Of a stretch of 64,000 bases of DNA, positions 1 through 13,775 are shown piece by piece (position 1 is the first letter of the stretch; every line of letters starts with the position of its first letter). Under the pieces are notes generated by a model. That model was not told the origin of the DNA, did no database searches, and worked only from the letters and a program-made list of their open reading frames with translations. The stretch covers positions 4,006,792 to 4,070,791 of the forward strand of contig JAJEKV010000017.1 in the NCBI GenBank assembly GCA_021234155.1, in the 5' to 3' direction. The position numbers and the translations under genes were made by a program. This stretch comes from Isoetes taiwanensis (taxonomy: Eukaryota; Streptophyta; Lycopodiopsida; Isoetales; Isoetaceae).

Positions 1-1298
1 TCGATAAGTATGGCGATGAGCACCGAAAACCGGTTTGGACGATGAGAAAGACTGCGTGCTTATGTTTAAGCGTTATATTCGATCATTTGCACGCAAAGAG
101 AAAGATGATGAACCAGCGCCACTTCTTTCTTCAACCAGATCCCTAATTTGAACTATGGTAATATTATTTATCATTTTTTTGTGTTTTATATGTTCTAGTT
201 AATTTTACGATATTGCTAAGCTTTTTTTACCATGAGACTTGGTATCTGCGATTACACTAGTTGGTATCAATTCACTTGGGAAGTGGCTTCGTCACTATGG
301 CCGGTTGTGAGTCGAAGCATAAATTTGTAATAAGTCCGCGAGTTTGATTGGTCACTCGTCTTTTGCTTCGATGCTCTATGCTTCTTTGCAATGTGAATTA
401 CTGGACATAAGAGTGTAGATGGAGTTTTAAAAGTAAGTTCGTTTATTTTTCTTTCTTTTTTTGTTTACAAAATTGTTTATTCAATACTTTTATTTCTTTT
501 AGGTATGGCCCGGAGATTCTAAGGTCAATGCATGCATGGAGATAATTGGGCTGACCATGTAATGCGGATGGCTTCCTTCTGATCCTACAAGGATGTACTT
601 GCGGTAGTAAGTTTGGATGGCGACTTGTTTATTTGTTTTGTTTTTATTTTTCTTCAAATTCGATTATTTGTTTTCTTCTGAGGATGAAGTTAAGTAGCAA
701 ATGCATTATATGATTAGATCGTCTTTGTTCTTGGAAGCTTGGCGCAACATTCATACATTACCTTGTTATTTGAAGATGTTGGAAGGAAAATGTCAAGGAT
801 GATTGAGGTTTGACCTTGCGGTTGAAGGATTCTTAAACTTACCTTCACCGTGCAAGCCGAGGATTTAGGAATGCATTGATGCGGTTACATGAGAGGGGCG
901 ATGGTGAAGGCTAATGGCTTTTGAAGTTGGCGATGATCCATATGATGATGAATTCTTATGCTAATTTGAGCAAGAATCATCCCGATTACAAAAAGCGATT
1001 GGGAAGTTCATTGTACTGTGATTAACAATCAAGGTACCTTCTCTAAGCGTACTTTCAACCGGCGATTGTCGATGTCAGCGCTTTAGCGATGGTATTACGG
1101 GGGATTTTTGGATAAGAATCAACGGTTCTACCACAGCGATTCGGTTTGATGCTTCATGGTCGGTTCACGATTTTTTACGTGGCGATTCGGTTTGATGTTA
1201 TAAAAACTCTTTGAGACGAGAAAAACTCTTGACATTGTCTTACGCTTTTTTGTGGCAACTTTATAATACGCTTTTGTTGGCAGTGTAATCTTTTTGTG

Positions 1299-1380
1299 GA
1301 AAACTGTGTGATAAACTGTGTAAACTGTGTGATAAACTGTGTAAACTTTTTTGTGATAAACTGTGTAATGAAACTGTGTT
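1299..1380. repeat. Short tandem repeat built on TGATAAACTGTG
   Basis: The words GATAAACTGTGT and AAACTGTGT recur about six times in roughly 80 bases with irregular spacing. It is a small minisatellite with no coding potential. Confidence 0.7.
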
Positions 1381-1667
1381 ATGAAATTCTGTAAATTGTA
1401 TGAAATGAAAATAATGTGATGGTTGAGATGAAATTACGAGATATAATTTTAAAGCAATATAACAGTAATCCCAAGGTGGCGTGTATTACGAGATATGTAA
1501 ACTACGGGATTTCTTTGATAGCTACAGCATGATAAGGACATGTGATAAAGATAAAGACGCTTGAGAAACGAAAGATAGATAAGGACGCTTGAGAAAGATA
1601 AATACAAGAAACGAAAGACATTGAAACAAAAAGAAATCAAACATTTTGAGACGACGATGTTCCAGGC

Positions 1668-2118
1668 GTCCCCAGGCGGCGCTTTTTATGTTTGTGGCTT
1701 TCTTGTTTTTGTGAGTTCTGGTTTTTGATCCAAAACACCCAAGGCGGCGCCGCCCCTCTGCTTTTGCCTCAACCATAGCCGATCATAGCTCGATTTTTTT
1801 TGCTGTGTTTAAGCTGTTTTGCAGTGCATTTTGATTACTGCTGTTTTGGAACCCAGACGGCGCCGCCCTCCATCCTATGTGGCTTTACATTTAACACATT
1901 ACACATTTTATGTGCACAACACTTTACATGAGCTTCTGACTCTCACAGCTCTGCATTCTTACTCTCCATTTCAGTCTCTATTAAACTGGAGTACACCATC
2001 TAAAGCAAGAGTGCTGGATTAGAATTTATACTGTCCATGGTTAATGATAATTATTGAGAACTGTCAAACTGTTATTGGAAATGCTTTGCTTTGTAAACCC
2101 AGGCAGCGGCGCCCCCCA
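1668..2118. repeat. Cluster of GGCGGCGCCGCC-type GC palindromes
   Basis: Four GC-rich palindromic words (variants of GGCGGCGCCGCC, usually preceded by CCCAG or CCAAG) sit near 1672, 1743, 1858 and 2104 in otherwise AT-rich DNA. The same word recurs near 23800, 23940, 24733 and 24793, so it probably marks a transposon family. I could not place element ends. Confidence 0.4.
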
Positions 2119-3055
2119 CTTTTGAGGCATATGTAATGACCATCAGTTATCTAAGCACAAAGTCACACTTCGTTATTTTTTTTTTCTTGCTCTATATTCT
2201 GTGCCTGATTTTATTCTCTGTTGCAAAAATTATGAGCAATCGGTTGCAAAATGTGGGCAAGACACTACACTAATCTTGTAAAGCACTACGGTTGTAAAGC
2301 GCAAGATCTAGCTAACTGGCAAGCATCTATTTGATTACATTGTGACAAATCTGATCAGGTAAAGATCATGCTTAATTCTTTTCTTTATGCATCTTTGTTT
2401 ATTCAGTTTGTTGATGATCATGAGAGTCCTTTTGCTATTTAAAGTTAAAGTACTTCTTTTTATTTCGCAGATGTAAAACTTGAAGGTAGTACAAGATAGT
2501 GAGGTTGTTAGTGATTCAGATTAGAGGCACAAATCTAGATTTTCAGCCCATATGTTTTGGAGTCAACCAAACGGAATAGAGCAAATGCAGTAAAAATCAT
2601 GTTTGGTACTTTTGGCACCTTGGATTAGGAAACATTAGAAGAAGAGAATGTCCATGAAGAGACGATGAGGAAATGGAAAATGAAGACAACAGAATTGATG
2701 CTTCATTATCAGATGTGCAGCAAACCTTACTGTAGCATGGATGGAAGAGACTGTGGAGGCTGAGCGTTTATATCCACAACCCTTTGAAATTATTTGCAAT
2801 GTTCCTATTGAAATTCATTGTGCTAATGTTTGTCAAATATCAGTAGAGTTGAATCATAAAATAGAATGGAAAATTATTTTCTTATTGGCAAGCATTTTTC
2901 TCTGATCTTCAGCCTGATTTTTCTCTGATTTTTCCCCTGTGCTGCAGTGGCCAATTGGGTTTCAATCAGCCCTTGGGATATGCCTTTTAGAAATTTGAGA
3001 TCCGCAATATGCCCCTACTTTGATTTGATATAGCCAGATCCAGTGTTACAAACCT

Positions 3056-3128
3056 GTTACAAACCTCTCCGCAAACCATAGCCAAATAGATACAGTGTTA
3101 CAAACCTCTCCGCAAACCATAGCCAAAT
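3056..3128. repeat. Two-copy tandem repeat, 41-bp period
   Basis: A 32-base block beginning GTTACAAACCTCTCC occurs at 3056-3087 and again at 3097-3128 without change. It is a very recent local duplication just before the Copia remnant. Confidence 0.8.
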
Positions 3129-3289
3129 CCAGGTGTTCGCAAACCCTCTAGCAAAAAGTGTTCATCTAACTTTAAGACCACGTGCCACTTAAATGATATG
3201 TTCATTTAATCGTGTCGCTTAAATCTCAGTTTATAGATTGTGGCATAAGAATTATTCGAACAAAATAAACCTAATTACATAATGTAGGC

Positions 3290-5335
3290 CTAGGGATAAG
3301 ATTGTATAATTAAAAAAAGGTTAGATACTCGAAGGAAATACCATAGAAGATACGCCAAGGATTAAATTTGAAAGTAGATAGCATATTCATATCACGACAT
3401 GTATATGCCTATAGAAATCTCATATGGAACATTCTTCTTGCGCCAAACTATAGAAAACCCTCTAAATCATCCCCAAAAAACCCTCCAAAAATCTGCACTC
3501 TTACGCCGAGGAGAGCAGGTTATTTCGTCGGGTCAACTGTAGCTACAGTAGTTTTGAACATTAATTGCTATGATTTCAGTGCATGGTTGAGTTGATTTAT
3601 TTTAATACTTGATAATTGCAAGGGATTAGGGACCATCTTGTGGCTCCCTTGCTTGCTAGAATTTCCTTGAGAAATTCATGCTTGATATCAAGTATACACT
3701 TGACTTGTTGATGCATAGATCAATCTCAATTCAGTTGTCTTGATTATAAAACTTGCAAACCTTGAATATTTATTTGTCAAGTCGTTTGAGAAGTTTGTCA
3801 AGTAGATTGTGAAGGTGAACATCTAGTAGGCTTAATCCCAACATTGGTATCAGAGCTAGGTTGGCTTGAGTCACTACTAGATTTGCAGCCAATTTGTTAA
3901 ACCAAATTGAAGTATTCAAGGGGGATACTGGATTCCAAGTTTGGAAGGAGTCTATCAAGTCTGTTCTGGAATTTGAAAACTTATGGCATCTTATAGATGG
4001 TGGTCAAGCTCTCTTTTTAGCCGATTCACGGTAATGTAAGTCCAGTGCCGGCTCAAATGGTCGGGAGGAGGGTTGGAGTTACGAGGGAGGGTTACGGGTA
4101 TCTTAGGCATCCAGCATTCTGCTGTGTCGAGGTTTAAACCAAGGTCATGGAAGCTGTGAGATAATTTTTTGTGCAAGGTAGGAACTGCTCTTAAAGGAGG
4201 TTAAGAGGTTGAAGCCACATGAAATCTTATATATCTTGTAAGTCAATATGAGGTAAAGAGTTCATCTCAAATTGATTTGTTGGAAAAACAACTAAGAAAG
4301 CTAAAGTTATTTGAAAAAGATGATCTATGATTTTTGGAGAAGTTTGATTCAATTGTAGTAGATCTTGAAGAATTTCGGAAATGTTTTAAGTGAACAATAT
4401 CAAATATTAGCCTTTGTCACAAGAGTTGTTTCTCACAATTCCAGAAGCTTGCAACATTAGTGAGAAATATAGCCTACATCAAAACATGCTGCTGAGGATG
4501 ATTGGCCGAATTTGAAGCGATCAAAAGAAGGTAAGCAAGAAGGATGAAATCAACGAGAAGTGTTGTTTACAAAAAGGAAGCGAGAAAAGAGAGTGGTACC
4601 GGCTTTACCGCAAAGAAAAGGTGGGGTCTGTTGTGCGCCCGCATGTCGGTATGGACATCGAAATAGATGTCAAAAATTGAAGATAAACAAGCACTAATTG
4701 TATGTGATAGTAAAAAAAGGTCATATGTTTACAGTGCAGAAGTCAAAAGACGCCGAAAATAGATATCAGAGTAAAGAGATAAGCAAAACTGGTGCCAGCA
4801 GTGGTAAAAGGGTCATATGTTTGCAAATTGCCCAGTCAAAGGGTGTGGAGGAAGAGGTCGGGGAGCACAAATGGATTCCTAAAGGGACGGTTTAAAATGC
4901 CTGGTTTTGCAGATATTATGGAAGAAACAGATAAACTACAGTGACATTTGAGGGTAAACATGCTTGTGTTTCTCGGGATTTTTACTTTCAGGCTAATCTA
5001 GCAGGGTTTCTCATTATAGATTAAAGGAACCAAAAATCGGTGAATTTACATAGTTTAGAGATTTAAAAAGAGATGTAAGGAGGGAATGGGTCAAGTTCGA
5101 CTTGGAGATGAATTGGAAAGTTGGAAGTTGGAGATTAGGATATTAGAACATTTGATTTGAATGGAAAAAGTTATGATGCTTAAAAGAAGTTTTATATATT
5201 TTCCCAAAACTTGTGAAATTTAATTTCGAGTTTGCCAACTTGTGGATCACGGATTTATAAGATTATCTTTAAAGGAAGCTCAGATACAAAATATTCTTAA
5301 TAATATTTTAGAGTTTACAATGGAAGGAGTCTTTT
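3290..5335 (+). mobile_element. Copia LTR end, primer binding site and gag-region remnant (copy 1)
   Basis: This is the left part of a Ty1/Copia-type retrotransposon. An LTR-like segment ends in CCCAACA at 3843 and is followed at once by a primer binding site matching the tRNA-Met type used by most plant Copia elements. Positions 3500-3843 match the 3' LTR at 15450-15817 almost exactly. The following DNA aligns along its whole length with 5340-7100, which is a second and more damaged copy in tandem. No gag frame survives; stops and frameshifts are frequent. The upstream (U3) part differs from that of the 15.0-kb LTR, so this LTR belongs to a different subfamily or is a recombinant. Confidence 0.75.
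3845..3856 (+). other. Copia primer binding site (tRNA-Met type)
   Basis: The sequence TGGTATCAGAGC lies one base after the CA end of the LTR. It is the usual primer binding site of plant Copia elements, complementary to the 3' region of initiator tRNA-Met, and it fixes the LTR boundary. Confidence 0.9.
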
Positions 5336-5339
5336 CGCC

Positions 5340-8300
5340 AGTTACGTATTGCTGATTGCACTTAAAAAGGTTAGATAATTCTCTATGGAAATACCATAGA
5401 AGATAATGATTTAAATCTGAAGTAGATAGTATCTTATAATACCACACGTATATGCCTGAATAGAAATCCTTACATGGAACGATCATCTTCCTTATGCCTA
5501 CAACGAGTAGAAAACCTCTAAATCATTCCCAAACCTCCAAAAATCCGCATCTACGCCGAGGATGTGTTATTTCGCCGGGTCAACCGAGCTGCTTTTAGTC
5601 TTGAACATTATTCAAGGGCGATTCTGCAGCATGAAGCTTGAGTTGATTTCATTTTAATACTTGATAATTTGCAAGGATTAGACCATCCAGGTTCTCGGTT
5701 TGCTAGAATTTCAGAGGAAATTCATATGCTTGATATCGCATAATTTGACTGGTTGATGGTACAGATCAATCTCAATTCAAATAGTCTGATTATACTGCAA
5801 ACCTCTATATTTATTCGTCAAGTCGCTTATGGGTTTGTCAAGTAGATTGTAAGGTGAACATCTAGGTCGATCCCGTATCATTGCATCGAAGCATTTGAGT
5901 CACTATGTTCACTGACGGTGCTCAATTGTTAAACCAAATTCATATTCAGGGGGATACCGATCTGCTTCCATAGAGCCTCACATCAAGTCCCACTGAATCT
6001 GAAAACCTGGTATCCAGCAGATGCAGTGGCCGGTTACCGCCACCGGCCCAGTAATGTAAGTCCAAAATACCAAACGGTCCGGTGAGGAGGGCTGGAGTTA
6101 ATAATGGGAGGGTTCCTCGAGGGTTCTCAAAGATCCATCATTACGCACAACCATTGCCACTGGGACAATTTTGGCAGGAACCGCTTGAACCTGAGGTTGA
6201 GGGCCAGTCAGCGCTGAAATGTGGGCAAAGATTCCAAAGTCAATATTATAAAAGAGTTCATCCAACGGATTTGTTGGAAAAGCAACTAGGCAGCTAAAGT
6301 TATTCTGAAAAAGATGACTGAACAGATTGGAGAGTCGATCCAATGGACTTTGGCTGAGCCTGAAAACAGCCTTTAAGCATAATATCAACATTGACCAGAG
6401 CTTTGTTTCTCAAGCACCATTAGAAATATAGGCCATATCAAAAAGAGTGGCTGCCTGAGATGATCTCGAATCACCTGAGCAGCCGCGGCAGATAATGATC
6501 GCACCCCTGGCGCGGTTGGTGAAGGTGGTGAGAGAGGGTACCTGTTTAAAGAAAGACTGGGGCCCTTTCATATACTAGGACCAGTATGGACATCTGGAAA
6601 AATGAATGTCCGGCGAAGATAAGCAATTTAAGTGGCTTAATCGTGATGGTAAAGGGTCATATGTTTGTAAATTCAACGGAACCAGCGGCATTGAGGGAAG
6701 AGGAGAATGAGAAGAGCACAAATGGATTCTGGAAGAGGAAGGGGATGCTGAAAGAAATGCTAGTTGAATATTATGGAAGAAACAATGAAGAAAACTCCTA
6801 TGACATTGAAATATGTACCATACGTGATTTTAAATATGATAACAGTTTTCATTAGGATCTGTGACAAAAAGTCAGGAAACATGATTGAAGATTTTAAAAA
6901 GAATGAAAAAGGAGAATGGTTCACTTGAGATGGTGGGGTGTAAGATTAGAGATTCTCGAATATAGAACTGCTTGATTTGGAATGAAAAGGTGGATGTTTT
7001 AAAGAAGTTTATAGCCAAACTTTAGAGAATTAATTTCACACACAACTTGTGGATCTTAAGATTGTTTAGGTCGAATGCAAAATATTTCAATACATTTTCA
7101 AGTTTATTGAAGCTAGAGAGTAGGTAATTTGGTTCTGGGTTTTGGATAAAGATCATTTCCATTTATCAACCTTTGTTGAATATCCATCAAAGACAACAAC
7201 TGGGCATTAATAGGTTATGCCAAGCACTAATTCATCCAATATTGATTTGTCTATTTAAAACAAGTTTATGTCAAAGAAAATAGATGAAGGAAAATGTTGT
7301 GTGCAGTTGTCAATCAGTGGCATTCTGTTTGGCATTTAAACAAATGTAAAAAGAGCTAAAAGAGTGTACAGATTCAATACATACATCTCAGGTAAATATT
7401 AATGTCGTGAGGGGAATAGAAGGACATGGGATATTTTATGACCATAGATGACTTTAGCAGAACAAGATGTTATTCCATAAAGACAAAGATCAAGCCTTTG
7501 AAGCTTTGAAACTATTTGTATCAAGTAGGGAAGACAAAGGAAAAGCAAATGCATAAGATCAGAGGAGGAGGGAATAATGGCCAAGAATTGGGTTGGTATT
7601 GTGCTAACTATGGTATTGCTGGTACAAGGCCTACTCAGGTAGGTGGCCTCCACAACAAACGGAGTGGTTGAAAGAAAAAACAGATCCTTGCTCAATGTCG
7701 TCTGCCTCCATGATAAAATACTCAGTTCACCTAAATTGTTTATGGAGTGAAAGCCTGGAAAGCACAATTACCAAGTTCAAAACATATTGCCATCCTAAGT
7801 ACAAATAAACAGACCTAAAATGTCAGGTCAGAAAAACTCATGTTTAAGGAACATTTTGGCGTCATTTATTGTTTTAATTTTGCCCCACAGCATTCCCAAG
7901 AACAAGAAAAACTTGATGACTGTAGAAAGTATGTATTGCATATTTGGTAGGCTAAGGATTTGCATTCAAAAGCTATGTTGTATAATCCCTCGCCTTCATA
8001 GAAAATCTGGTTATAGAGATGTAAGTTTTGATCAGCAATTCCGTAAGGTTAATGATACATCTGAATAGCCATCAAATTAACACCGATGTGAGTAGCCGAT
8101 AGCACCGCCTTTAATCGAATTTAAAATGCATAAGGTGGGAAATTCTGACAAAGATAAAGAAGATGGAGACATGAAGACAAACCGGCGGTCAAGATACGAA
8201 AAGTTCATCGAATTTGAACCGCAGCTGGAGTCTCCATTGCCCGGAAGTCCGAGCAGCGTAACCCTGAAAGAAGCCGCATCATGGAAAAGCAAAGAGGAAA

Positions 8301-9038
8301 ACCAAGAACTGAGGCCCATTCAATACGGAAAGCAAGCCAACTAGAAATTGCATGGTAACCAAGGTGGAAGTAAAGACACGCCATAGCAAAGGTGTTCATT
8401 CCCAGGTTTGATATTCCATGTGGCAGGACCTATAAGTTGCCAAATAATTTAACAGCTTATAAAAAGTAACATCTGAAACCGATAAAGCCAGAAAGGGACG
8501 AAGAGGATAAATCATTCAAAAGAATAGAGGAACCACTGGTTGATAAGCCGTAAAATGTTGTTACAATAAATGGATTTTAGATATGCCTGGCATTGATGGG
8601 AAAAATAAAAATCTCAAGGCAAGGTTTTGGTATACGTAGATTTACTCGGGTTAAAGGATTTTGATGGAAAACATTCTTCACCCATTAGGTCAAAATTAAT
8701 ATTTGAGAATGTTACAGCTATTGCAAAATCATGACTTGAAATTCACTATATGGATGTGGAGCAATAAAATATTTTAATGAAAACTTGAAGAAAAATCTAT
8801 TTAAAAGTTCAGTACTTGTGATTTGAGTAGAAGAAGGAGGGAAAGTTTGGAGATTAAACAGAAAATATAACAGACAAGTACCCAAGAAAGTGGTATGCAT
8901 GATAATTACATCTCTTTAGAATAAGGGTTTGAAAAGCAAAATGTGATGGTAAAATTTGTATAGATACCGATGGGAATGGTATTATAGCTCTATATGTTGA
9001 TGATAATATCATGACAAAATGACAGCTGGTATCTTGGC
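5340..9038 (+). mobile_element. Second, heavily damaged Copia copy with integrase and RT scraps
   Basis: An LTR-like segment (5350-5870) and a gag-like region repeat those of 3290-5335 but differ by many small indels. Pol remnants follow. At 7648-7690 the integrase motif PQQ(N)GVVERKNR is readable across a one-base deletion. Near 8005-8040 the reading GYRDVSFDQ resembles the usual Copia VSRDVVFDE stretch. At about 8960-9005 the reverse-transcriptase active-site block reads GIIALYVDDNIMT, which contains the YVDD catalytic motif. The copy ends abruptly where a long inverted-repeat element begins. No open frame remains. The indel density is unusual and may reflect assembly quality as well as age. 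Confidence 0.7.
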
Positions 9039-9475
9039 ACAAAACCATTAATTACAACCATTATTAATATTATTAACACAACCACTGTATCATGGATTAT
9101 GATTTAAATTGAAATCCCTAAACCTCTTTGGTTTGGGTGCATATTCACATCAAGTTACTCCGCAACGATTGCCTGATGGGTACATTTGCCCTTTATTCCA
9201 TGATCTACTGTGGACATTAGCGAATCCTCGCTTTTTCTAGGTATGCGCGGCGTTTTGTATTACCTATATTGTGTTTGGTAAAAAATACTATAAGGTCGAG
9301 GAGAATGTACCATTGGTGTTGAATTTATACATGTATTAATTTTTGGGGTTCTGCTGCCCCACACAAGAATCTCAGTAGGAGAATATGCAATCCAAACCAA
9401 AGGGTTTGGCAGATTTTAATTTAAATGTGTCAAATGCAAATGGTTTGTGTTAATATCAGGTAGTTGTGTTAATAC
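9039..9475 (-). mobile_element. Long-TIR foldback element, copy 1 (inverted)
   Basis: The outer arms of about 100 bases are inverted repeats of each other. They contain a run close to TTTAAATTAAAATCC, then a TTTGGTTTGGG word, then a GCATATTC word. The centre matches, in reverse complement, the centres of the copies at 13.8-14.25 kb and 40.1-40.5 kb, so this copy lies in the opposite orientation. It has no coding capacity. It interrupts the Copia remnant just after the RT YVDD motif. Confidence 0.7.
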
Positions 9476-11224
9476 CTGAATGGCTCTTGAAAGAATCCAG
9501 TGACTTCATTCTCTGGCCTGGTTGATGGTGTAGGGGTGGTGAGTTTAAGTTCCCTAATATTAACAACACATGCGGTGAAAAACAACATTGTGAAAGGTAT
9601 GTTAAAAGCACGACAGGATTTAAAGCATGCCATGGACTTACACAAAGCATAATCTTTCACATTCTAAAAAACAATCTATGTGTATCTAATTTATAACACA
9701 AGTTATGGAATCATTTAGACACCTTCCACTAGCAATTGTCCAATGCTATATCCATCTTGATATATTAAGAAAATTAGGGCTTATTCAAGTGCATTAGGAG
9801 ATGCCAATGTAAGTTGAGAAATGAACACAATAAAAGCAATTGCGGATAAATTATGTTACATTTAGTTCGATAAATTATGTTGATTTATTTGTCTAAATAG
9901 TTAGTTATGATATTATGGCTTTGTACCATGTTTGTAAATGTTACATGCAACTATAATGAACTTCCCACATACTGTCAAATTTCCTTCCGCCTCCTCCATA
10001 ATCTTCCAATGTCATGAAGCTCAAATGCTTTTGTATATCTAGCGTAGCTCTTTTGTGCACCAGTATTCTCTTCCACAAAGCTCCCTTACAAGCCCCTGGC
10101 TTCTTTATATTAATGGAAAAGCATATGTTCTCAATGCATGGTTTAACACCGCCACATGCAAACTCTGTTTAAATTGTTCCTATGAGGATCAAACAAAGGA
10201 ACCTGAAAATCCATCATTGTCTATCATTCTCCAGATATCGTAAAGATAAACAAAGTTTAAAATGTGAACTTTGATTTCAAATAGCAACTATGAGAATGCT
10301 CTATTTCAAGTAATTTGCCAAAGAAGTGTGATATGACAAAATGACTTACAATATCAATCTTTGAATTTAACTCATACCACAATCGAGCCTTTACATTGGT
10401 CCATTAATTAGCCGCAGACAAAAATGCCATGAACACATCATGAAAAGGGCTTGAAGCATTAAAGAAACCATAGAAGAAAACGGGACTTTGAAATGGGAAG
10501 TACAAAAACCGGGGCATTCAATATCGATGCCATCAAAACAAGACATCCTCGGTATGCGAGGGACCTCCGGATATGGCAATGTGGAAGAACAAAATAGAAA
10601 CAAGATATCCGCGATGGACGAATAAGATAGAGCTCTATTTGGAAAATCCCGCAATTTGGCTGCATTTGCCCTTCCTTCCTTGATTAATTTGCATCTACCC
10701 TCACGGGCATCGCCCTCATGATGGCGAACATGTCACATGCAAACCCCTGTTTGAATTGTTGCGCTAATGTATTATTGAAACAATGGGCCCAGAAAATCCA
10801 TTGTGTATGTGTTGTGGGTGCTCTAAAGATCATACTAATCTAATAAGCTTCATGTGCATAACTAAATACGTGCTAAAAACCTCAAAACATAAGATTCCCA
10901 TCTGATGCACTCTCCGCCAAGAGAAGCAAGAGGGAGTTCTGGTGCTCTACTACTGTTGAGGTCGAGAAGAGATCCGGCGTGCAGATGCCTTGACCGAAAG
11001 GGCAACTAATCGCCCCTTCAACAAAACAATAGAGTAGCTATTCAACAAAATCTAGATGCCGAAGTACATTGGCCATGGCAAACAAGCCCTAATACATAGT
11101 TGCTCGATGCTTTGCATGCTAATTTTACCTCTTTTTTTTCTTATAGCTTAAAATATTAGTTGAGAAATATTTACTAGCTTAAAATATTACTTAAGAAATA
11201 TTATCAGTGACCATTCAATTGCCA
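9476..11224. other. Unassigned DNA between repeat elements
   Basis: I see no gene or recognisable protein motif here. Reading frames are short, and composition is AT-rich with a slightly GC-richer patch around 10480-10760. Confidence 0.5.
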
Positions 11225-11671
11225 AGGAAAAAAAAACCACACAATCGCGGAGTGCACTCTAGATATACCTTGATTAGTATGCCTACCTCGGCGTATCGCC
11301 CATGAAATCATATGGAAACCATGCCAAAAAGCGTATAAAATCACAAAAAAACCCCACATTATTTTTGCTACATATTGTAAACAACCGCTGTGAACGTTTT
11401 CAAATGACAGATTTAGGTGAGCTTAAGAGGTTTTGGCATTGAAGTATCTGAGGGATGAGAGAAAATAAAGGCTGTGACATTGAGCCAGTAAACTCATATT
11501 GTAAAAATGTTGAAGAAGTTTAATATGTAGCATAATAGCAGGGGGTTTTCTTTGTGTTTTGTGCGGTTTCACAAAGGTTTTCCTAAGATTTCATGGCGTA
11601 TTTGAATGGATGTACTAATCGTTACATCTAGAGTGCATCATTTCTTAGTCGTTGATTTAGTTTTTTTTCAA
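11225..11671. mobile_element. Inverted-repeat DNA element (second family, full copy)
   Basis: Left arm 11225-11372 and right arm 11527-11671 are imperfect inverted repeats over about 140 bases. Both contain GCACTCTAGAT, GATTAGTA, a CATGAAATC word and an AAACCCC run. The outer parts carry an A-run and a TTGATTTAG-like word. A single right arm of the same family is found at 37633-37761. There is no open reading frame, so this is a non-autonomous DNA element, superfamily undetermined. Confidence 0.65.
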
Positions 11672-13775
11672 AGGTCCAACATCGAAGGGCTCACAACAAA
11701 AGCCCTCTTTTTATTTTAGTTGTTATTTTTGAGTTTGGCATGCAAACATCGTGCCATCGTGTTTTAGGGTTAGGAAGAAATCATGTTTTATCATGTTTTG
11801 CATCTTTGACCCGTTTACTATTTTTGAGAAGCTAAAAGCGCAACAGGAGAGGCGAGACAAACTTTGAGCGGTAGATCCTTAAGAGTAAGATCATTTTCCC
11901 CGTTAATCAATTTTTCTTTTTGGCGGAAGTTATGGCGCCTACACTTTTCTTAGGGGAACATCGATACTTTCCTTGGCGCCAATGGTTCGTGAAGAGTCCA
12001 AGAACCCGGATCGAGGAGAGTCGCGATTTGAAGAAGAAGCGAGGATGGAGGTGCAAAATCCGGAAAATAGGATCGGATCAGGATCGAGGTTCGCCGTGGT
12101 GCATAATTTGAAGATCTCGTGTTTCTTGTTATGCGGTCAGCGTGATAACAAAGAGACTCCTTCAGGGTTTGGCTGTGGGTGCATGTTTGATCCGGAAAGG
12201 CGGTGGTGTTCTTGCCATTTGCTTTTTTATGGATCTTTGCTTGCAAAGATGATATATCGCAAACCCTCGATCCCAAAAGCCCGAGCTCCTTCCTTTCTCT
12301 GTGAATCGCCAAATCAGAGCTGCTCCTCCTCGCTTTGCTTGTTTTCATATTTATAGCTCATTCTCGCATTGCTTAGTAGGGATCTTGCCTTCATCATTGT
12401 TCTTAAGAGAAAACTTCCGCTTCATCTTTGCATCTATATGGGGGTTTTTCCTTATGGTTCGTATGAAATTTGAAGTATCTCAACTATACAAGCGCTTTAT
12501 AAGTTTACTTTCGGTTCATCGGGGCATTTATTACGTTTTGTGCATTCTCCATAGCACATACAGGGGTATTTATCATGTTAGTTGTATTCTCCCATAAAGC
12601 GCATGCAAGGTTCCGTGGTTGTAATTGCTTATCGGTTAAATTGCTTAAAGAAGAAGAACAAAGGTATCTTTATTTTTGCCCCGGTTTTACGTATGAAAGG
12701 AGAGGGGGATTTCGTGGTTGTAATTGCTTATCTATTCTATTCTAGAAGAAGGGTGTTTCGGTTTTGGTCAACACGTAAGACCGAGAGAAGATGATCTTGT
12801 GGGTGCTTATCCGAGGGACCGACTATTCAATTGGAAGCCCAACTATTGAGGAAATTAGAGGAATTGATTGCAAATTTGGTAGTGGTGTTTAGTGCGGAAC
12901 TTTTTGTGCAGCTTTTTAATGCAAGGAATATGATATTAGCCTATTTTGGATCTCATCCGGAATGATGCCCGACATAGCATCTCATTAGTGTCTTGTAGTA
13001 AATATTTTGAACCTTCACTAGTGTCTATGGAGTAGTTATAGAAAACCTCAAACCTAATGAAGTTCCTTGGCTTTCCATCAAAGAAAGCTATTTTACAAGA
13101 AAATTCTATATAGTAATGGCTTAACAGGGCAATTGATGCTACCCATGCAAGACATGTTGATTTGGCATTTATGCTATCTTATTACTTGGTTTTGGGCGGT
13201 TAAGGACTACGTGTATCTCTCATTGAATAAGGCAACCATGAAGAGGACTCAGGGTTGCGAGAAAAGGACTAGTCTCGAAGCTAAAGTATAAAAGTAAGCA
13301 AAGCGAGATGGCCATGGATAGCCCTTCCCAATGTTTGGCGTTGAGTTCGGTCCTATAGTTGGTTTAAAAGCGTGGAAGAATCCAAGCACTTCCTACTCGC
13401 TTAATTGAAGAAACAATGCGACAGCGGTTTTGCTTTAAGGTAGTCGCTTTTTTATCTTGTTCATTCTTCTACTCCTTTACACGTAAACATCACTCTTGCA
13501 ATTTGATGTCTAGAAAGAAGTCTTTCCCCGTGATTTCAATCATTTTATTATATCTATCACTCATCAACAAGAAATTTTGATGTCTTGAAAGCGGGCATTG
13601 GCTTTTAAATTTCTAAATAAAATGCTTTATAGCATATATAATTATATTACATTATACTCATGTTTCATTTTACTATATACCCTTTTTTTTTTCTTAATCT
13701 TTGCATATTACATAACACATATTGCTACATGTTTTAAATGTCTTTTTATATTCTCTCCGTCTGTTTTTTTTTTTA
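11672..13775. other. Unassigned DNA
   Basis: Frames at 11973-12356 (+) and 11950-12348 (-) are open for about 130 codons but have low-complexity, overlapping translations that I do not recognise. A T-rich stretch lies at 13680-13775. Nothing firm can be called. Confidence 0.45.

Larger units (their letters stand above)
1..3046. other. Unassigned repeat-rich DNA
   Basis: I recognise no gene here. Reading frames on both strands are short and show no familiar domain. The stretch holds short local repeats, a cluster of GC-rich palindromic words and T-rich runs, which fits decayed transposon or intergenic DNA. The left edge is cut by the window. Confidence 0.5.

Noticed and set aside
11950-12356. 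Pair of ~130-codon frames on opposite strands
   Set aside because: The translations are low-complexity and match no family; opposing open frames suggest chance.
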